Shown: positions 1-13,300 of the stretch, piece by piece
Layout: each line of letters starts with the position of its first letter
How positions within the stretch are numbered: the first letter of the stretch is position 1
Origin: Cinclus cinclus
Lineage: Eukaryota > Chordata > Aves > Passeriformes > Cinclidae
Length of the DNA stretch: 64,000 nt
Assembly (NCBI RefSeq): GCF_963662255.1
Contig: NW_026912212.1
Coordinates: 248,001 to 312,000 of the forward strand
Direction: 5' to 3'
The notes under the pieces: model-generated
Database searches by the model: none
Told to the model about the DNA's origin: nothing
The model's input: only the letters and a program-made list of their open reading frames with translations
Made by a program: the position numbers and the translations under genes

Positions 1-1379
1 TGCTGAACTTTTGCAGCCCCGGAGGCTGCTGAAACCAAGGCTGTGTTCTGCCTCTTCATTCTTGCCTTCCTGTGCTCCAGCGAGAAGTGAAGCTCTGGCA
101 CGGCATTCAGCTTTGCCGCCTCTCTGCACGGAAAGCACTAGACAGAACTAGTGTGCTTCGTGCATGCTCTCTCCTCGCTTTTATGGTCACTGCTCTGCTT
201 TTTGCTTGGCAGCGTTCCAAGGGTCCACGGCATACCTCTTGCACAGCGAGAGGTGGCCGGCGAGGAATACTTGCTGGCTTAAGTCGTTCCATGCTCAAGG
301 CATTCATCAGAGCAACACCATGGGGGAAAAGAGGGGGGAACATTGCAGGACAAATTTCTATGCTGGAACAGGATTGTCTGCGAGACAGCTCTCCGCAGCG
401 CTAGTATTTGGCCAGGCTGAAATCAGCGCCACGGGAAGCCAATCTGACAAGCGGAGTGCAACGAGCGCGGCGATATGGGGCCACTTGGCAGGTGGCCGAA
501 GAAAGACGGCTGCCCCGCGAATGTGGTGCCAGAAGGCAAGTTTCAGCAGGGCGTTGCGGGCGAGCTTAATGTGTAGCCGCAGTTGTTCTAGGCGAGATTG
601 TAGCCGAGAAGCTTTCCGTCTCCATTCACGAGACAAGAAAAGCAGAACGCAATGGTCTAGAGGGTTGAGAAGAAAAGTGCTCGTAGCGAGCTCGTTGCGG
701 CAGAAGCGAAAGCCAGGAGCAGCGTGCTCGCTGCGAGAAGTAGACGGCGCTTCGCCTCCTTGGGAAGGAAATGGCGTCTGGGCACGAACGGCAGCCAGCG
801 AAGCTTCAGAACAGCAGGCTGTTCTGCTCAGCGTGCGAGCCTGAAGTGAGTGGCAAGGGCTAAGGGGACAGTTCCAAGGCATCTAGCTTTCCTGCTAGCA
901 ATGCCATTTCTACCCTGCTGTGGAAAACATTGTCCTTTGCCCTTCTGCTCCGCGAGGCAGAGAGCACCTCGGCAGACGCAGTGCAGAGGGAAAGGACACA
1001 GTATCCGAGGGAGCGTGACGCCGCTTAGGCGGGCAAAGCAGAAAGGTGCCGCCCGGCACTGGCTTTGACTCCCTGAGCTTCCTTGCTAGGACAGCAGCTG
1101 CCGAAAGCTGGCAACTAGGCTGCCAGAGTGCAGAATGTCGGCGGTCTGGCACGCCTGCTTGCCGAAAGCCAGGATCAGCGAGACAGCGTGCTAGGCTCTG
1201 TTTCACAGCACCCTGGAGAACACGCCCTTGAAGAATGCCCTCTCTGCTCCGCAAAAGCTCTGCCACAGTGAAGGTGGAAGAAGCAGCCTGTGGCCACGGG
1301 CAGAGCTGGTCAACAGCTGCGCCTAACTTGCCCAAGCTGCGAGAGCATTCTCAGCCGAGTTCTGCTTTGACAGAGCTAT
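1..1379 (+). repeat. Representative long monomer (1379 bp)
   Basis: First complete unit, here used as reference. It is moderately GC-rich with many CpG dinucleotides. It contains several short inverted repeats: GGCCAC/GTGGCC arms at 479-497, GCTCG/CGAGC at 679-691, AGAACAGC/GCTGTTCT at 808-825 and GTGCCG/CGGCAC at 1046-1059. It is open for 226 codons on + (164-844) and 174 codons on - (358-882), but neither product resembles a protein I know. This unit carries variants uncommon in the rest of the array, such as tgtggtgcc near 523, gtgcgag near 833 and cgcgagg near 950. Confidence 0.9.
920..933 (+). other. 14-bp block that separates long and short monomers
   Basis: The block gtggaaaacattgt lies between ctgct and cctttgcc in long units and is cleanly absent from short ones. 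In unit order the pattern is L L S L S L S L L S L S L S L L L S L L S L S L S L L S S S S, then a last long-type partial unit. Because the same precise junction recurs in all 14 short units, it most likely arose once and spread by amplification or conversion. In the terminal partial unit the block survives with one change (gtggataacattgt). Confidence 0.95.
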
Positions 1380-4300
1380 TGCTGAACTTTTGCAGCCCCG
1401 GAGGCTGCTGAAACCAAGGCTGTGTTCTGCCTCTTCATTCTTGCCTTCCTGTGCTCCAGCGAGAAGTGAAGCTCTGGCACGGCATTCAGCTTTGCCGCCT
1501 CTCTGCACGGAAAGCACTAGACAGAACTAGTGTGCTTCGTGCATGCTCTCTCCTCGCTTTTATGGTCACTGCTCTGCTTTTTGCTTGGCAGCGTTCCAAG
1601 GGTCCACGGCATACCTCTTGCACAGCGAGAGGTGGCCGGCGAGGAATACTTGCTGGCTTAAGTCGTTCCATGCTCAAGGCATTCATCAGAGCAACACCAT
1701 GGGGGAAAAGAGGGGGGAACACTGCAGGACAAATTTCTATGCTGGAACAGGATTGTCTGCGAGACAGCTCTCCGCAGCGCTAGTATTTGGCCAGGCTGAA
1801 ATCAGCGCCACGGGAAGCCAATCTGACAAGCGGAGTGCAACGAGCGCGGCGATATGGGGCCACTTGGCAGGTGGCCGAAGAAAGACGGCTGCCCCGCGAA
1901 TGGGGTGCCAGAAGGCAAGTTTCAGCAGGGCGTTGCGGGCGAGCTTAATGTGTAGCCGCAGTTGTTCTAGGCGAGATTGTAGCCGAGAAGCTTTCCGTCT
2001 CCATTCACGAGACAAGAAAAGCAGAACGCAATGGTCTAGAGGGTTGAGAAGAAAAGTGCTCGTAGCGAGCTCGTTGCGGCAGAAGCGAAAGCCAGGAGCA
2101 GCGTGCTCGCTGCGAGAAGTAGACGGCGCTTCGCCTCCTTGGGAAGGAAATCGCGTCTGGGCACGAACGGCAGCCAGCGAAGCTTCAGAACAGCAGGCTG
2201 TTCTGCTCAGCGTACGAGCCTGAAGTGAGTGGCAAGGGCTAAGGGGACAGTTCCAAGGCATCTAGCTTTCCTGCTAGCAATGCCATTTCTACCCTGCTGT
2301 GGAAAACATTGTCCTTTGCCCTTCTGCTCCGAGAGGCAGAGAGCACCTCGGCAGACGCAGTGCAGAGGGAAAGGACACAGTATCCGAGGGAGCGTGACGC
2401 CGCTTAGGCGGGCAAAGCAGAAAGGTGCCGCCCGGCACTGGCTTTGACTCCCTGAGCTTCCTTGCTAGGACAGCAGCTGCCGAAAGCTGGCAACTAGGCT
2501 GCCAGAGTGCAGAATGTCGGCGGTCTGGCACGCCTGCTTGCCGAAAGCCAGGATCAGCGAGACAGCGTGCTAGGCTCTGTTTCACAGCACCCTGGAGAAC
2601 ACGCCCTTGAAGAATGCCCTCTCTGCTCCGCAAAAGCTCTGCCACAGTGAAGGTGGAAGAAGCAGCCTGTGGCCACGGGCAGAGCTGGTCAACAGCTGCG
2701 CCTAACTTGCCCAAGCTGCGAGAGCATTCTCAGCCGAGTTCTGCTTTGACAGAGCTATTGCTGAACTTTTGCAGCCCCGGAGGCTGCTGAAACCAAGGCT
2801 GTGTTCTGCCTCTTCATTCTTGCCTTCCTGTGCTCCAGCGAGAAGTGAAGCTCTGGCACGGCATTCAGCTTTGCCGCCTCTCTGCACGGAAAGCACTAGA
2901 CAGAACTAGTGTGCTTCGTGCATGCTCTCTCCTCGCTTTTATGGTCACTGCTCTGCTTTTTGCTTGGCAGCGTTCCAAGGGTCCACGGCATACCTCTTGC
3001 ACAGCGAGAGGTGGCCGGCGAGGAATACTTGCTGGCTTAAGTCGTTCCATGCTCAAGGCATTCATCAGAGCAACACCATGGGGGAAAAGAGGGGGGAACA
3101 CTGCAGGACAAATTTCTATGCTGGAACAGGATTGTCTGCGAGACAGCTCTCCGCAGCGCTAGTATTTGGCCAGGCTGAAATCAGCGCCACGGGAAGCCAA
3201 TCTGACAAGCGGAGTGCAACGAGCGCGGCGATATGGGGCCACTTGGCAGGTGGCCGAAGAAAGACGGCTGCCCCGCGAATGGGGTGCCAGAAGGCAAGTT
3301 TCAGCAGGGCGTTGCGGGCGAGCTTAATGTGTAGCCGCAGTTGTTCTAGGCGAGATTGTAGCCGAGAAGCTTTCCGTCTCCATTCACGAGACAAGAAAAG
3401 CAGAACGCAATGGTCTAGAGGGTTGAGAAGAAAAGTGCTCGTAGCGAGCTCGTTGCGGCAGAAGCGAAAGCCAGGAGCAGCGTGCTCGCTGCGAGAAGTA
3501 GACGGCGCTTCGCCTCCTTGGGAAGGAAATGGCGTCTGGGCACGAACGGCAGCCAGCGAAGCTTCAGAACAGCAGGCTGTTCTGCTCAGCGTACGAGCCT
3601 GAAGTGAGTGGCAAGGGCTAAGGGGACAGTTCCAAGGCATCTAGCTTTCCTGCTAGCAATGCCATTTCTACCCTGCTCCTTTGCCCTTCTGCTCCGAGAG
3701 GCAGAGAGCACCTCGGCAGACGCAGTGCAGAGGGAAAGGACACAGTATCCGAGGGAGCGTGGCGCCGCTTAGGCGGGCAAAGCAGAAAGGTGCCGCCCGG
3801 CACTGGCTTTGACTCCCTGAGCTTCCTTGCTAGGACAGCAGCTGCCGAAAGCTGGCAACTAGGCTGCCAGAGTGCAGAATGTCGGCGGTCTGGCACGCCT
3901 GCTTGCCGAAAGCCAGGATCAGCGAGACAGCGTGCTAGGCTCTGTTTCACAGCACCCTGGAGAACACGCCCTTGAAGAATGCCCTCTCTGCTCCGCAAAA
4001 GCTCTGCCACAGTGAAGGTGGAAGAAGCAGCCTGTGGCCACGGGCAGAGCTGGTCAACAGCTGCGCCTAACTTGCCCAAGCTGCGAGAGCATTCTCAGCC
4101 GAGTTCTGCTTTGACAGAGCTATTGCTGAACTTTTGCAGCCCCGGAGGCTGCTGAAACCAAGGCTGTGTTCTGCCTCTTCATTCTTGCCTTCCTGTGCTC
4201 CAGCGAGAAGTGAAGCTCTGGCACGGCATTCAGCTTTGCCGCCTCTCTGCACGGAAAGCACTAGACAGAACTAGTGTGCTTCGTGCATGCTCTCTCCTCG

Positions 4301-7300
4301 CTTTTATGGTCACTGCTCTGCTTTTTGCTTGGCAGCGTTCCAAGGGTCCACGGCATACCTCTTGCACAGCGAGAGGTGGCCGGCGAGGAATACTTGCTGG
4401 CTTAAGTCGTTCCATGCTCAAGGCATTCATCAGAGCAACACCATGGGGGAAAAGAGGGGGGAACACTGCAGGACAAATTTCTATGCTGGAACAGGATTGT
4501 CTGCGAGACAGCTCTCCGCAGCGCTAGTATTTGGCCAGGCTGAAATCAGCGCCACGGGAAGCCAATCTGACAAGCGGAGTGCAACGAGCGCGGCGATATG
4601 GGGCCACTTGGCAGGTGGCCGAAGAAAGACGGCTGCCCCGCGAATGGGGTGCCAGAAGGCAAGTTTCAGCAGGGCGTTGCGGGCGAGCTTAATGTGTAGC
4701 CGCAGTTGTTCTAGGCGAGATTGTAGCCGAGAAGCTTTCCGTCTCCATTCACGAGACAAGAAAAGCAGAACGCAATGGTCTAGAGGGTTGAGAAGAAAAG
4801 TGCTCGTAGCGAGCTCGTTGCGGCAGAAGCGAAAGCCAGGAGCAGCGTGCTCGCTGCGAGAAGTAGACGTCGCTTCGCCTCCTTGGGAAGGAAATGGCGT
4901 CTGGGCACGAACGGCAGCCAGCGAAGCTTCAGAACAGCAGGCTGTTCTGCTCAGCGTACGAGCCTGAAGTGAGTGGCAAGGGCTAAGGGGACAGTTCCAA
5001 GGCATCTAGCTTTCCTGCTAGCAATGCCATTTCTACCCTGCTGTGGAAAACATTGTCCTTTGCCCTTCTGCTCCGAGAGGCAGAGAGCACCTCGGCAGAC
5101 GCAGTGCAGAGGGAAAGGACACAGTATCCGAGGGAGCGTGACGCCGCTTAGGCGGGCAAAGCAGAAAGGTGCCGCCCGGCACTGGCTTTGACTCCCTGAG
5201 CTTCCTTGCTAGGACAGCAGCTGCCGAAAGCTGGCAACTAGGCTGCCAGAGTGCAGAATGTCGGCGGTCTGGCACGCCTGCTTGCCGAAAGCCAGGATCA
5301 GCGAGACAGCGTGCTAGGCTCTGTTTCACAGCACCCTGGAGAACACGCCCTTGAAGAATGCCCTCTCTGCTCCGCAAAAGCTCTGCCACAGTGAAGGTGG
5401 AAGAAGCAGCCTGTGGCCACGGGCAGAGCTGGTCAACAGCTGCGCCTAACTTGCCCAAGCTGCGAGAGCATTCTCAGCCGAGTTCTGCTTTGACAGAGCT
5501 ATTGCTGAACTTTTGCAGCCCCGGAGGCTGCTGAAACCAAGGCTGTGTTCTGCCTCTTCATTCTTGCCTTCCTGTGCTCCAGCGAGAAGTGAAGCTCTGG
5601 CACGGCATTCAGCTTTGCCGCCTCTCTGCACGGAAAGCACTAGACAGAACTAGTGTGCTTCGTGCATGCTCTCTCCTCGCTTTTATGGTCACTGCTCTGC
5701 TTTTTGCTTGGCAGCGTTCCAAGGGTCCACGGCATACCTCTTGCACAGCGAGAGGTGGCCGGCGAGGAATACTTGCTGGCTTAAGTCGTTCCATGCTCAA
5801 GGCATTCATCAGAGCAACACCATGGGGGAAAAGAGGGGGGAACATTGCAGGACAAATTTCTATGCTGGAACAGGATTGTCTGCGAGACAGCTCTCCGCAG
5901 CGCTAGTATTTGGCCAGGCTGAAATCAGCGCCACGGGAAGCCAATCTGACAAGCGGAGTGCAACGAGCGCGGCGATATGGGGCCACTTGGCAGGTGGCCG
6001 AAGAAAGACGGCTGCCCCGCGAATGTGGTGCCAGAAGGCAAGTTTCAGCAGGGCGTTCCGGGCGAGCTTAATGTGTAGCCGCAGTTGTTCTAGGCGAGAT
6101 TGTAGCCGAGAAGCTTTCCGTCTCCATTCACGAGACAAGAAAAGCAGAACGCAATGGTCTAGAGGGTTGAGAAGAAAAGTGCTCGTAGCGAGCTCGTTGC
6201 GGCAGAAGCGAAAGCCAGGAGCAGCGTGCTCGCTGCGAGAAGTAGACGTCGCTTCGCCTCCTTGGGAAGGAAATCGCGTCTGGGCACGAACGGCAGCCAG
6301 CGAAGCTTCAGAACAGCAGGCTGTTCTGCTCAGCGTACGAGCCTGAAGTGAGTGGCAAGGGCTAAGGGGACAGTTCCAAGGCATCTAGCTTTCCTGCTAG
6401 CAATGCCATTTCTACCCTGCTCCTTTGCCCTTCTGCTCCGAGAGGCAGAGAGCACCTCGGCAGACGCAGTGCAGAGGGAAAGGACACAGTATCCGAGGGA
6501 GCGTGGCGCCGCTTAGGCGGGCAAAGCAGAAAGGTGCCGCCCGGCACTGGCTTTGACTCCCTGAGCTTCCTTGCTAGGACAGCAGCTGCCGAAAGCTGGC
6601 AACTAGGCTGCCAGAGTGCAGAATGTCGGCGGTCTGGCACGCCTGCTTGCCGAAAGCCAGGATCAGCGAGACAGCGTGCTAGGCTCTGTTTCACAGCACC
6701 CTGGAGAACACGCCCTTGAAGAATGCCCTCTCTGCTCCGCAAAAGCTCTGCCACAGTGAAGGTGGAAGAAGCAGCCTGTGGCCACGGGCAGAGCTGGTCA
6801 ACAGCTGCGCCTAACTTGCCCAAGCTGCGAGAGCATTCTCAGCCGAGTTCTGCTTTGACAGAGCTATTGCTGAACTTTTGCAGCCCCGGAGGCTGCTGAA
6901 ACCAAGGCTGTGTTCTGCCTCTTCATTCTTGCCTTCCTGTGCTCCAGCGAGAAGTGAAGCTCTGGCACGGCATTCAGCTTTGCCGCCTCTCTGCACGGAA
7001 AGCACTAGACAGAACTAGTGTGCTTCGTGCATGCTCTCTCCTCGCTTTTATGGTCACTGCTCTGCTTTTTGCTTGGCAGCGTTCCAAGGGTCCACGGCAT
7101 ACCTCTTGCACAGCGAGAGGTGGCCGGCGAGGAATACTTGCTGGCTTAAGTCGTTCCATGCTCAAGGCATTCATCAGAGCAACACCATGGGGGAAAAGAG
7201 GGGGGAACACTGCAGGACAAATTTCTATGCTGGAACAGGATTGTCTGCGAGACAGCTCTCCGCAGCGCTAGTATTTGGCCAGGCTGAAATCAGCGCCACG

Positions 7301-10300
7301 GGAAGCCAATCTGACAAGCGGAGTGCAACGAGCGCGGCGATATGGGGCCACTTGGCAGGTGGCCGAAGAAAGACGGCTGCCCCGCGAATGGGGTGCCAGA
7401 AGGCAAGTTTCAGCAGGGCGTTGCGGGCGAGCTTAATGTGTAGCCGCAGTTGTTCTAGGCGAGATTGTAGCCGAGAAGCTTTCCGTCTCCATTCACGAGA
7501 CAAGAAAAGCAGAACGCAATGGTCTAGAGGGTTGAGAAGAAAAGTGCTCGTAGCGAGCTCGTTGCGGCAGAAGCGAAAGCCAGGAGCAGCGTGCTCGCTG
7601 CGAGAAGTAGACGTCGCTTCGCCTCCTTGGGAAGGAAATGGCGTCTGGGCACGAACGGCAGCCAGCGAAGCTTCAGAACAGCAGGCTGTTCTGCTCAGCG
7701 TACGAGCCTGAAGTGAGTGGCAAGGGCTAAGGGGACAGTTCCAAGGCATCTAGCTTTCCTGCTAGCAATGCCATTTCTACCCTGCTGTGGAAAACATTGT
7801 CCTTTGCCCTTCTGCTCCGAGAGGCAGAGAGCACCTCGGCAGACGCAGTGCAGAGGGAAAGGACACAGTATCCGAGGGAGCGTGACGCCGCTTAGGCGGG
7901 CAAAGCAGAAAGGTGCCGCCCGGCACTGGCTTTGACTCCCTGAGCTTCCTTGCTAGGACAGCAGCTGCCGAAAGCTGGCAACTAGGCTGCCAGAGTGCAG
8001 AATGTCGGCGGTCTGGCACGCCTGCTTGCCGAAAGCCAGGATCAGCGAGACAGCGTGCTAGGCTCTGTTTCACAGCACCCTGGAGAACACGCCCTTGAAG
8101 AATGCCCTCTCTGCTCCGCAAAAGCTCTGCCACAGTGAAGGTGGAAGAAGCAGCCTGTGGCCACGGGCAGAGCTGGTCAACAGCTGCGCCTAACTTGCCC
8201 AAGCTGCGAGAGCATTCTCAGCCGAGTTCTGCTTTGACAGAGCTATTGCTGAACTTTTGCAGCCCCGGAGGCTGCTGAAACCAAGGCTGTGTTCTGCCTC
8301 TTCATTCTTGCCTTCCTGTGCTCCAGCGAGAAGTGAAGCTCTGGCACGGCATTCAGCTTTGCCGCCTCTCTGCACGGAAAGCACTAGACAGAACTAGTGT
8401 GCTTCGTGCATGCTCTCTCCTCGCTTTTATGGTCACTGCTCTGCTTTTTGCTTGGCAGCGTTCCAAGGGTCCACGGCATACCTCTTGCACAGCGAGAGGT
8501 GGCCGGCGAGGAATACTTGCTGGCTTAAGTCGTTCCATGCTCAAGGCATTCATCAGAGCAACACCATGGGGGAAAAGAGGGGGGAACACTGCAGGACAAA
8601 TTTCTATGCTGGAACAGGATTGTCTGCGAGACAGCTCTCCGCAGCGCTAGTATTTGGCCAGGCTGAAATCAGCGCCACGGGAAGCCAATCTGACAAGCGG
8701 AGTGCAACGAGCGCGGCGATATGGGGCCACTTGGCAGGTGGCCGAAGAAAGACGGCTGCCCCGCGAATGGGGTGCCAGAAGGCAAGTTTCAGCAGGGCGT
8801 TGCGGGCGAGCTTAATGTGTAGCCGCAGTTGTTCTAGGCGAGATTGTAGCCGAGAAGCTTTCCGTCTCCATTCACGAGACAAGAAAAGCAGAACGCAATG
8901 GTCTAGAGGGTTGAGAAGAAAAGTGCTCGTAGCGAGCTCGTTGCGGCAGAAGCGAAAGCCAGGAGCAGCGTGCTCGCTGCGAGAAGTAGACGGCGCTTCG
9001 CCTCCTTGGGAAGGAAATCGCGTCTGGGCACGAACGGCAGCCAGCGAAGCTTCAGAACAGCAGGCTGTTCTGCTCAGCGTACGAGCCTGAAGTGAGTGGC
9101 AAGGGCTAAGGGGACAGTTCCAAGGCATCTAGCTTTCCTGCTAGCAATGCCATTTCTACCCTGCTCCTTTGCCCTTCTGCTCCGAGAGGCAGAGAGCACC
9201 TCGGCAGACGCAGTGCAGAGGGAAAGGACACAGTATCCGAGGGAGCGTGGCGCCGCTTAGGCGGGCAAAGCAGAAAGGTGCCGCCCGGCACTGGCTTTGA
9301 CTCCCTGAGCTTCCTTGCTAGGACAGCAGCTGCCGAAAGCTGGCAACTAGGCTGCCAGAGTGCAGAATGTCGGCGGTCTGGCACGCCTGCTTGCCGAAAG
9401 CCAGGATCAGCGAGACAGCGTGCTAGGCTCTGTTTCACAGCACCCTGGAGAACACGCCCTTGAAGAATGCCCTCTCTGCTCCGCAAAAGCTCTGCCACAG
9501 TGAAGGTGGAAGAAGCAGCCTGTGGCCACGGGCAGAGCTGGTCAACAGCTGCGCCTAACTTGCCCAAGCTGCGAGAGCATTCTCAGCCGAGTTCTGCTTT
9601 GACAGAGCTATTGCTGAACTTTTGCAGCCCCGGAGGCTGCTGAAACCAAGGCTGTGTTCTGCCTCTTCATTCTTGCCTTCCTGTGCTCCAGCGAGAAGTG
9701 AAGCTCTGGCACGGCATTCAGCTTTGCCGCCTCTCTGCACGGAAAGCACTAGACAGAACTAGTGTGCTTCGTGCATGCTCTCTCCTCGCTTTTATGGTCA
9801 CTGCTCTGCTTTTTGCTTGGCAGCGTTCCAAGGGTCCACGGCATACCTCTTGCACAGCGAGAGGTGGCCGGCGAGGAATACTTGCTGGCTTAAGTCGTTC
9901 CATGCTCAAGGCATTCATCAGAGCAACACCATGGGGGAAAAGAGGGGGGAACACTGCAGGACAAATTTCTATGCTGGAACAGGATTGTCTGCGAGACAGC
10001 TCTCCGCAGCGCTAGTATTTGGCCAGGCTGAAATCAGCGCCACGGGAAGCCAATCTGACAAGCGGAGTGCAACGAGCGCGGCGATATGGGGCCACTTGGC
10101 AGGTGGCCGAAGAAAGACGGCTGCCCCGCGAATGGGGTGCCAGAAGGCAAGTTTCAGCAGGGCGTTCCGGGCGAGCTTAATGTGTAGCCGCAGTTGTTCT
10201 AGGCGAGATTGTAGCCGAGAAGCTTTCCGTCTCCATTCACGAGACAAGAAAAGCAGAACGCAATGGTCTAGAGGGTTGAGAAGAAAAGTGCTCGTAGCGA

Positions 10301-13300
10301 GCTCGTTGCGGCAGAAGCGAAAGCCAGGAGCAGCGTGCTCGCTGCGAGAAGTAGACGGCGCTTCGCCTCCTTGGGAAGGAAATCGCGTCTGGGCACGAAC
10401 GGCAGCCAGCGAAGCTTCAGAACCGCAGGCTGTTCTGCTCAGCGTACGAGCCTGAAGTGAGTGGCAAGGGCTAAGGGGACAGTTCCAAGGCATCTAGCTT
10501 TCCTGCTAGCAATGCCATTTCTACCCTGCTGTGGAAAACATTGTCCTTTGCCCTTCTGCTCCGAGAGGCAGAGAGCACCTCGGCAGACGCAGTGCAGAGG
10601 GAAAGGACACAGTATCCGAGGGAGCGTGACGCCGCTTAGGCGGGCAAAGCAGAAAGGTGCCGCCCGGCACTGGCTTTGACTCCCTGAGCTTCCTTGCTAG
10701 GACAGCAGCTGCCGAAAGCTGGCAACTAGGCTGCCAGAGTGCAGAATGTCGGCGGTCTGGCACGCCTGCTTGCCGAAAGCCAGGATCAGCGAGACAGCGT
10801 GCTAGGCTCTGTTTCACAGCACCCTGGAGAACACGCCCTTGAAGAATGCCCTCTCTGCTCCGCAAAAGCTCTGCCACAGTGAAGGTGGAAGAAGCAGCCT
10901 GTGGCCACGGGCAGAGCTGGTCAACAGCTGCGCCTAACTTGCCCAAGCTGCGAGAGCATTCTCAGCCGAGTTCTGCTTTGACAGAGCTATTGCTGAACTT
11001 TTGCAGCCCCGGAGGCTGCTGAAACCAAGGCTGTGTTCTGCCTCTTCATTCTTGCCTTCCTGTGCTCCAGCGAGAAGTGAAGCTCTGGCACGGCATTCAG
11101 CTTTGCCGCCTCTCTGCACGGAAAGCACTAGACAGAACTAGTGTGCTTCGTGCATGCTCTCTCCTCGCTTTTATGGTCACTGCTCTGCTTTTTGCTTGGC
11201 AGCGTTCCAAGGGTCCACGGCATACCTCTTGCACAGCGAGAGGTGGCCGGCGAGGAATACTTGCTGGCTTAAGTCGTTCCATGCTCAAGGCATTCATCAG
11301 AGCAACACCATGGGGGAAAAGAGGGGGGAACACTGCAGGACAAATTTCTATGCTGGAACAGGATTGTCTGCGAGACAGCTCTCCGCAGCGCTAGTATTTG
11401 GCCAGGCTGAAATCAGCGCCACGGGAAGCCAATCTGACAAGCGGAGTGCAACGAGCGCGGCGATATGGGGCCACTTGGCAGGTGGCCGAAGAAAGACGGC
11501 TGCCCCGCGAATGGGGTGCCAGAAGGCAAGTTTCAGCAGGGCGTTGCGGGCGAGCTTAATGTGTAGCCGCAGTTGTTCTAGGCGAGATTGTAGCCGAGAA
11601 GCTTTCCGTCTCCATTCACGAGACAAGAAAAGCAGAACGCAATGGTCTAGAGGGTTGAGAAGAAAAGTGCTCGTAGCGAGCTCGTTGCGGCAGAAGCGAA
11701 AGCCAGGAGCAGCGTGCTCGCTGCGAGAAGTAGACGGCGCTTCGCCTCCTTGGGAAGGAAATCGCGTCTGGGCACGAACGGCAGCCAGCGAAGCTTCAGA
11801 ACAGCAGGCTGTTCTGCTCAGCGTACGAGCCTGAAGTGAGTGGCAAGGGCTAAGGGGACAGTTCCAAGGCATCTAGCTTTCCTGCTAGCAATGCCATTTC
11901 TACCCTGCTGTGGAAAACATTGTCCTTTGCCCTTCTGCTCCGAGAGGCAGAGAGCACCTCGGCAGACGCAGTGCAGAGGGAAAGGACACAGTATCCGAGG
12001 GAGCGTGACGCCGCTTAGGCGGGCAAAGCAGAAAGGTGCCGCCCGGCACTGGCTTTGACTCCCTGAGCTTCCTTGCTAGGACAGCAGCTGCCGAAAGCTG
12101 GCAACTAGGCTGCCAGAGTGCAGAATGTCGGCGGTCTGGCACGCCTGCTTGCCGAAAGCCAGGATCAGCGAGACAGCGTGCTAGGCTCTGTTTCACAGCA
12201 CCCTGGAGAACACGCCCTTGAAGAATGCCCTCTCTGCTCCGCAAAAGCTCTGCCACAGTGAAGGTGGAAGAAGCAGCCTGTGGCCACGGGCAGAGCTGGT
12301 CAACAGCTGCGCCTAACTTGCCCAAGCTGCGAGAGCATTCTCAGCCGAGTTCTGCTTTGACAGAGCTATTGCTGAACTTTTGCAGCCCCGGAGGCTGCTG
12401 AAACCAAGGCTGTGTTCTGCCTCTTCATTCTTGCCTTCCTGTGCTCCAGCGAGAAGTGAAGCTCTGGCACGGCATTCAGCTTTGCCGCCTCTCTGCACGG
12501 AAAGCACTAGACAGAACTAGTGTGCTTCGTGCATGCTCTCTCCTCGCTTTTATGGTCACTGCTCTGCTTTTTGCTTGGCAGCGTTCCAAGGGTCCACGGC
12601 ATACCTCTTGCACAGCGAGAGGTGGCCGGCGAGGAATACTTGCTGGCTTAAGTCGTTCCATGCTCAAGGCATTCATCAGAGCAACACCATGGGGGAAAAG
12701 AGGGGGGAACACTGCAGGACAAATTTCTATGCTGGAACAGGATTGTCTGCGAGACAGCTCTCCGCAGCGCTAGTATTTGGCCAGGCTGAAATCAGCGCCA
12801 CGGGAAGCCAATCTGACAAGCGGAGTGCAACGAGCGCGGCGATATGGGGCCACTTGGCAGGTGGCCGAAGAAAGACGGCTGCCCCGCGAATGGGGTGCCA
12901 GAAGGCAAGTTTCAGCAGGGCGTTGCGGGCGAGCTTAATGTGTAGCCGCAGTTGTTCTAGGCGAGATTGTAGCCGAGAAGCTTTCCGTCTCCATTCACGA
13001 GACAAGAAAAGCAGAACGCAATGGTCTAGAGGGTTGAGAAGAAAAGTGCTCGTAGCGAGCTCGTTGCGGCAGAAGCGAAAGCCAGGAGCAGCGTGCTCGC
13101 TGCGAGAAGTAGACGGCGCTTCGCCTCCTTGGGAAGGAAATCGCGTCTGGGCACGAACGGCAGCCAGCGAAGCTTCAGAACAGCAGGCTGTTCTGCTCAG
13201 CGTACGAGCCTGAAGTGAGTGGCAAGGGCTAAGGGGACAGTTCCAAGGCATCTAGCTTTCCTGCTAGCAATGCCATTTCTACCCTGCTCCTTTGCCCTTC

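Noticed and set aside
808..825. Steroid hormone response element
   Set aside because: AGAACA and TGTTCT half sites are present but separated by six bases instead of the required three.
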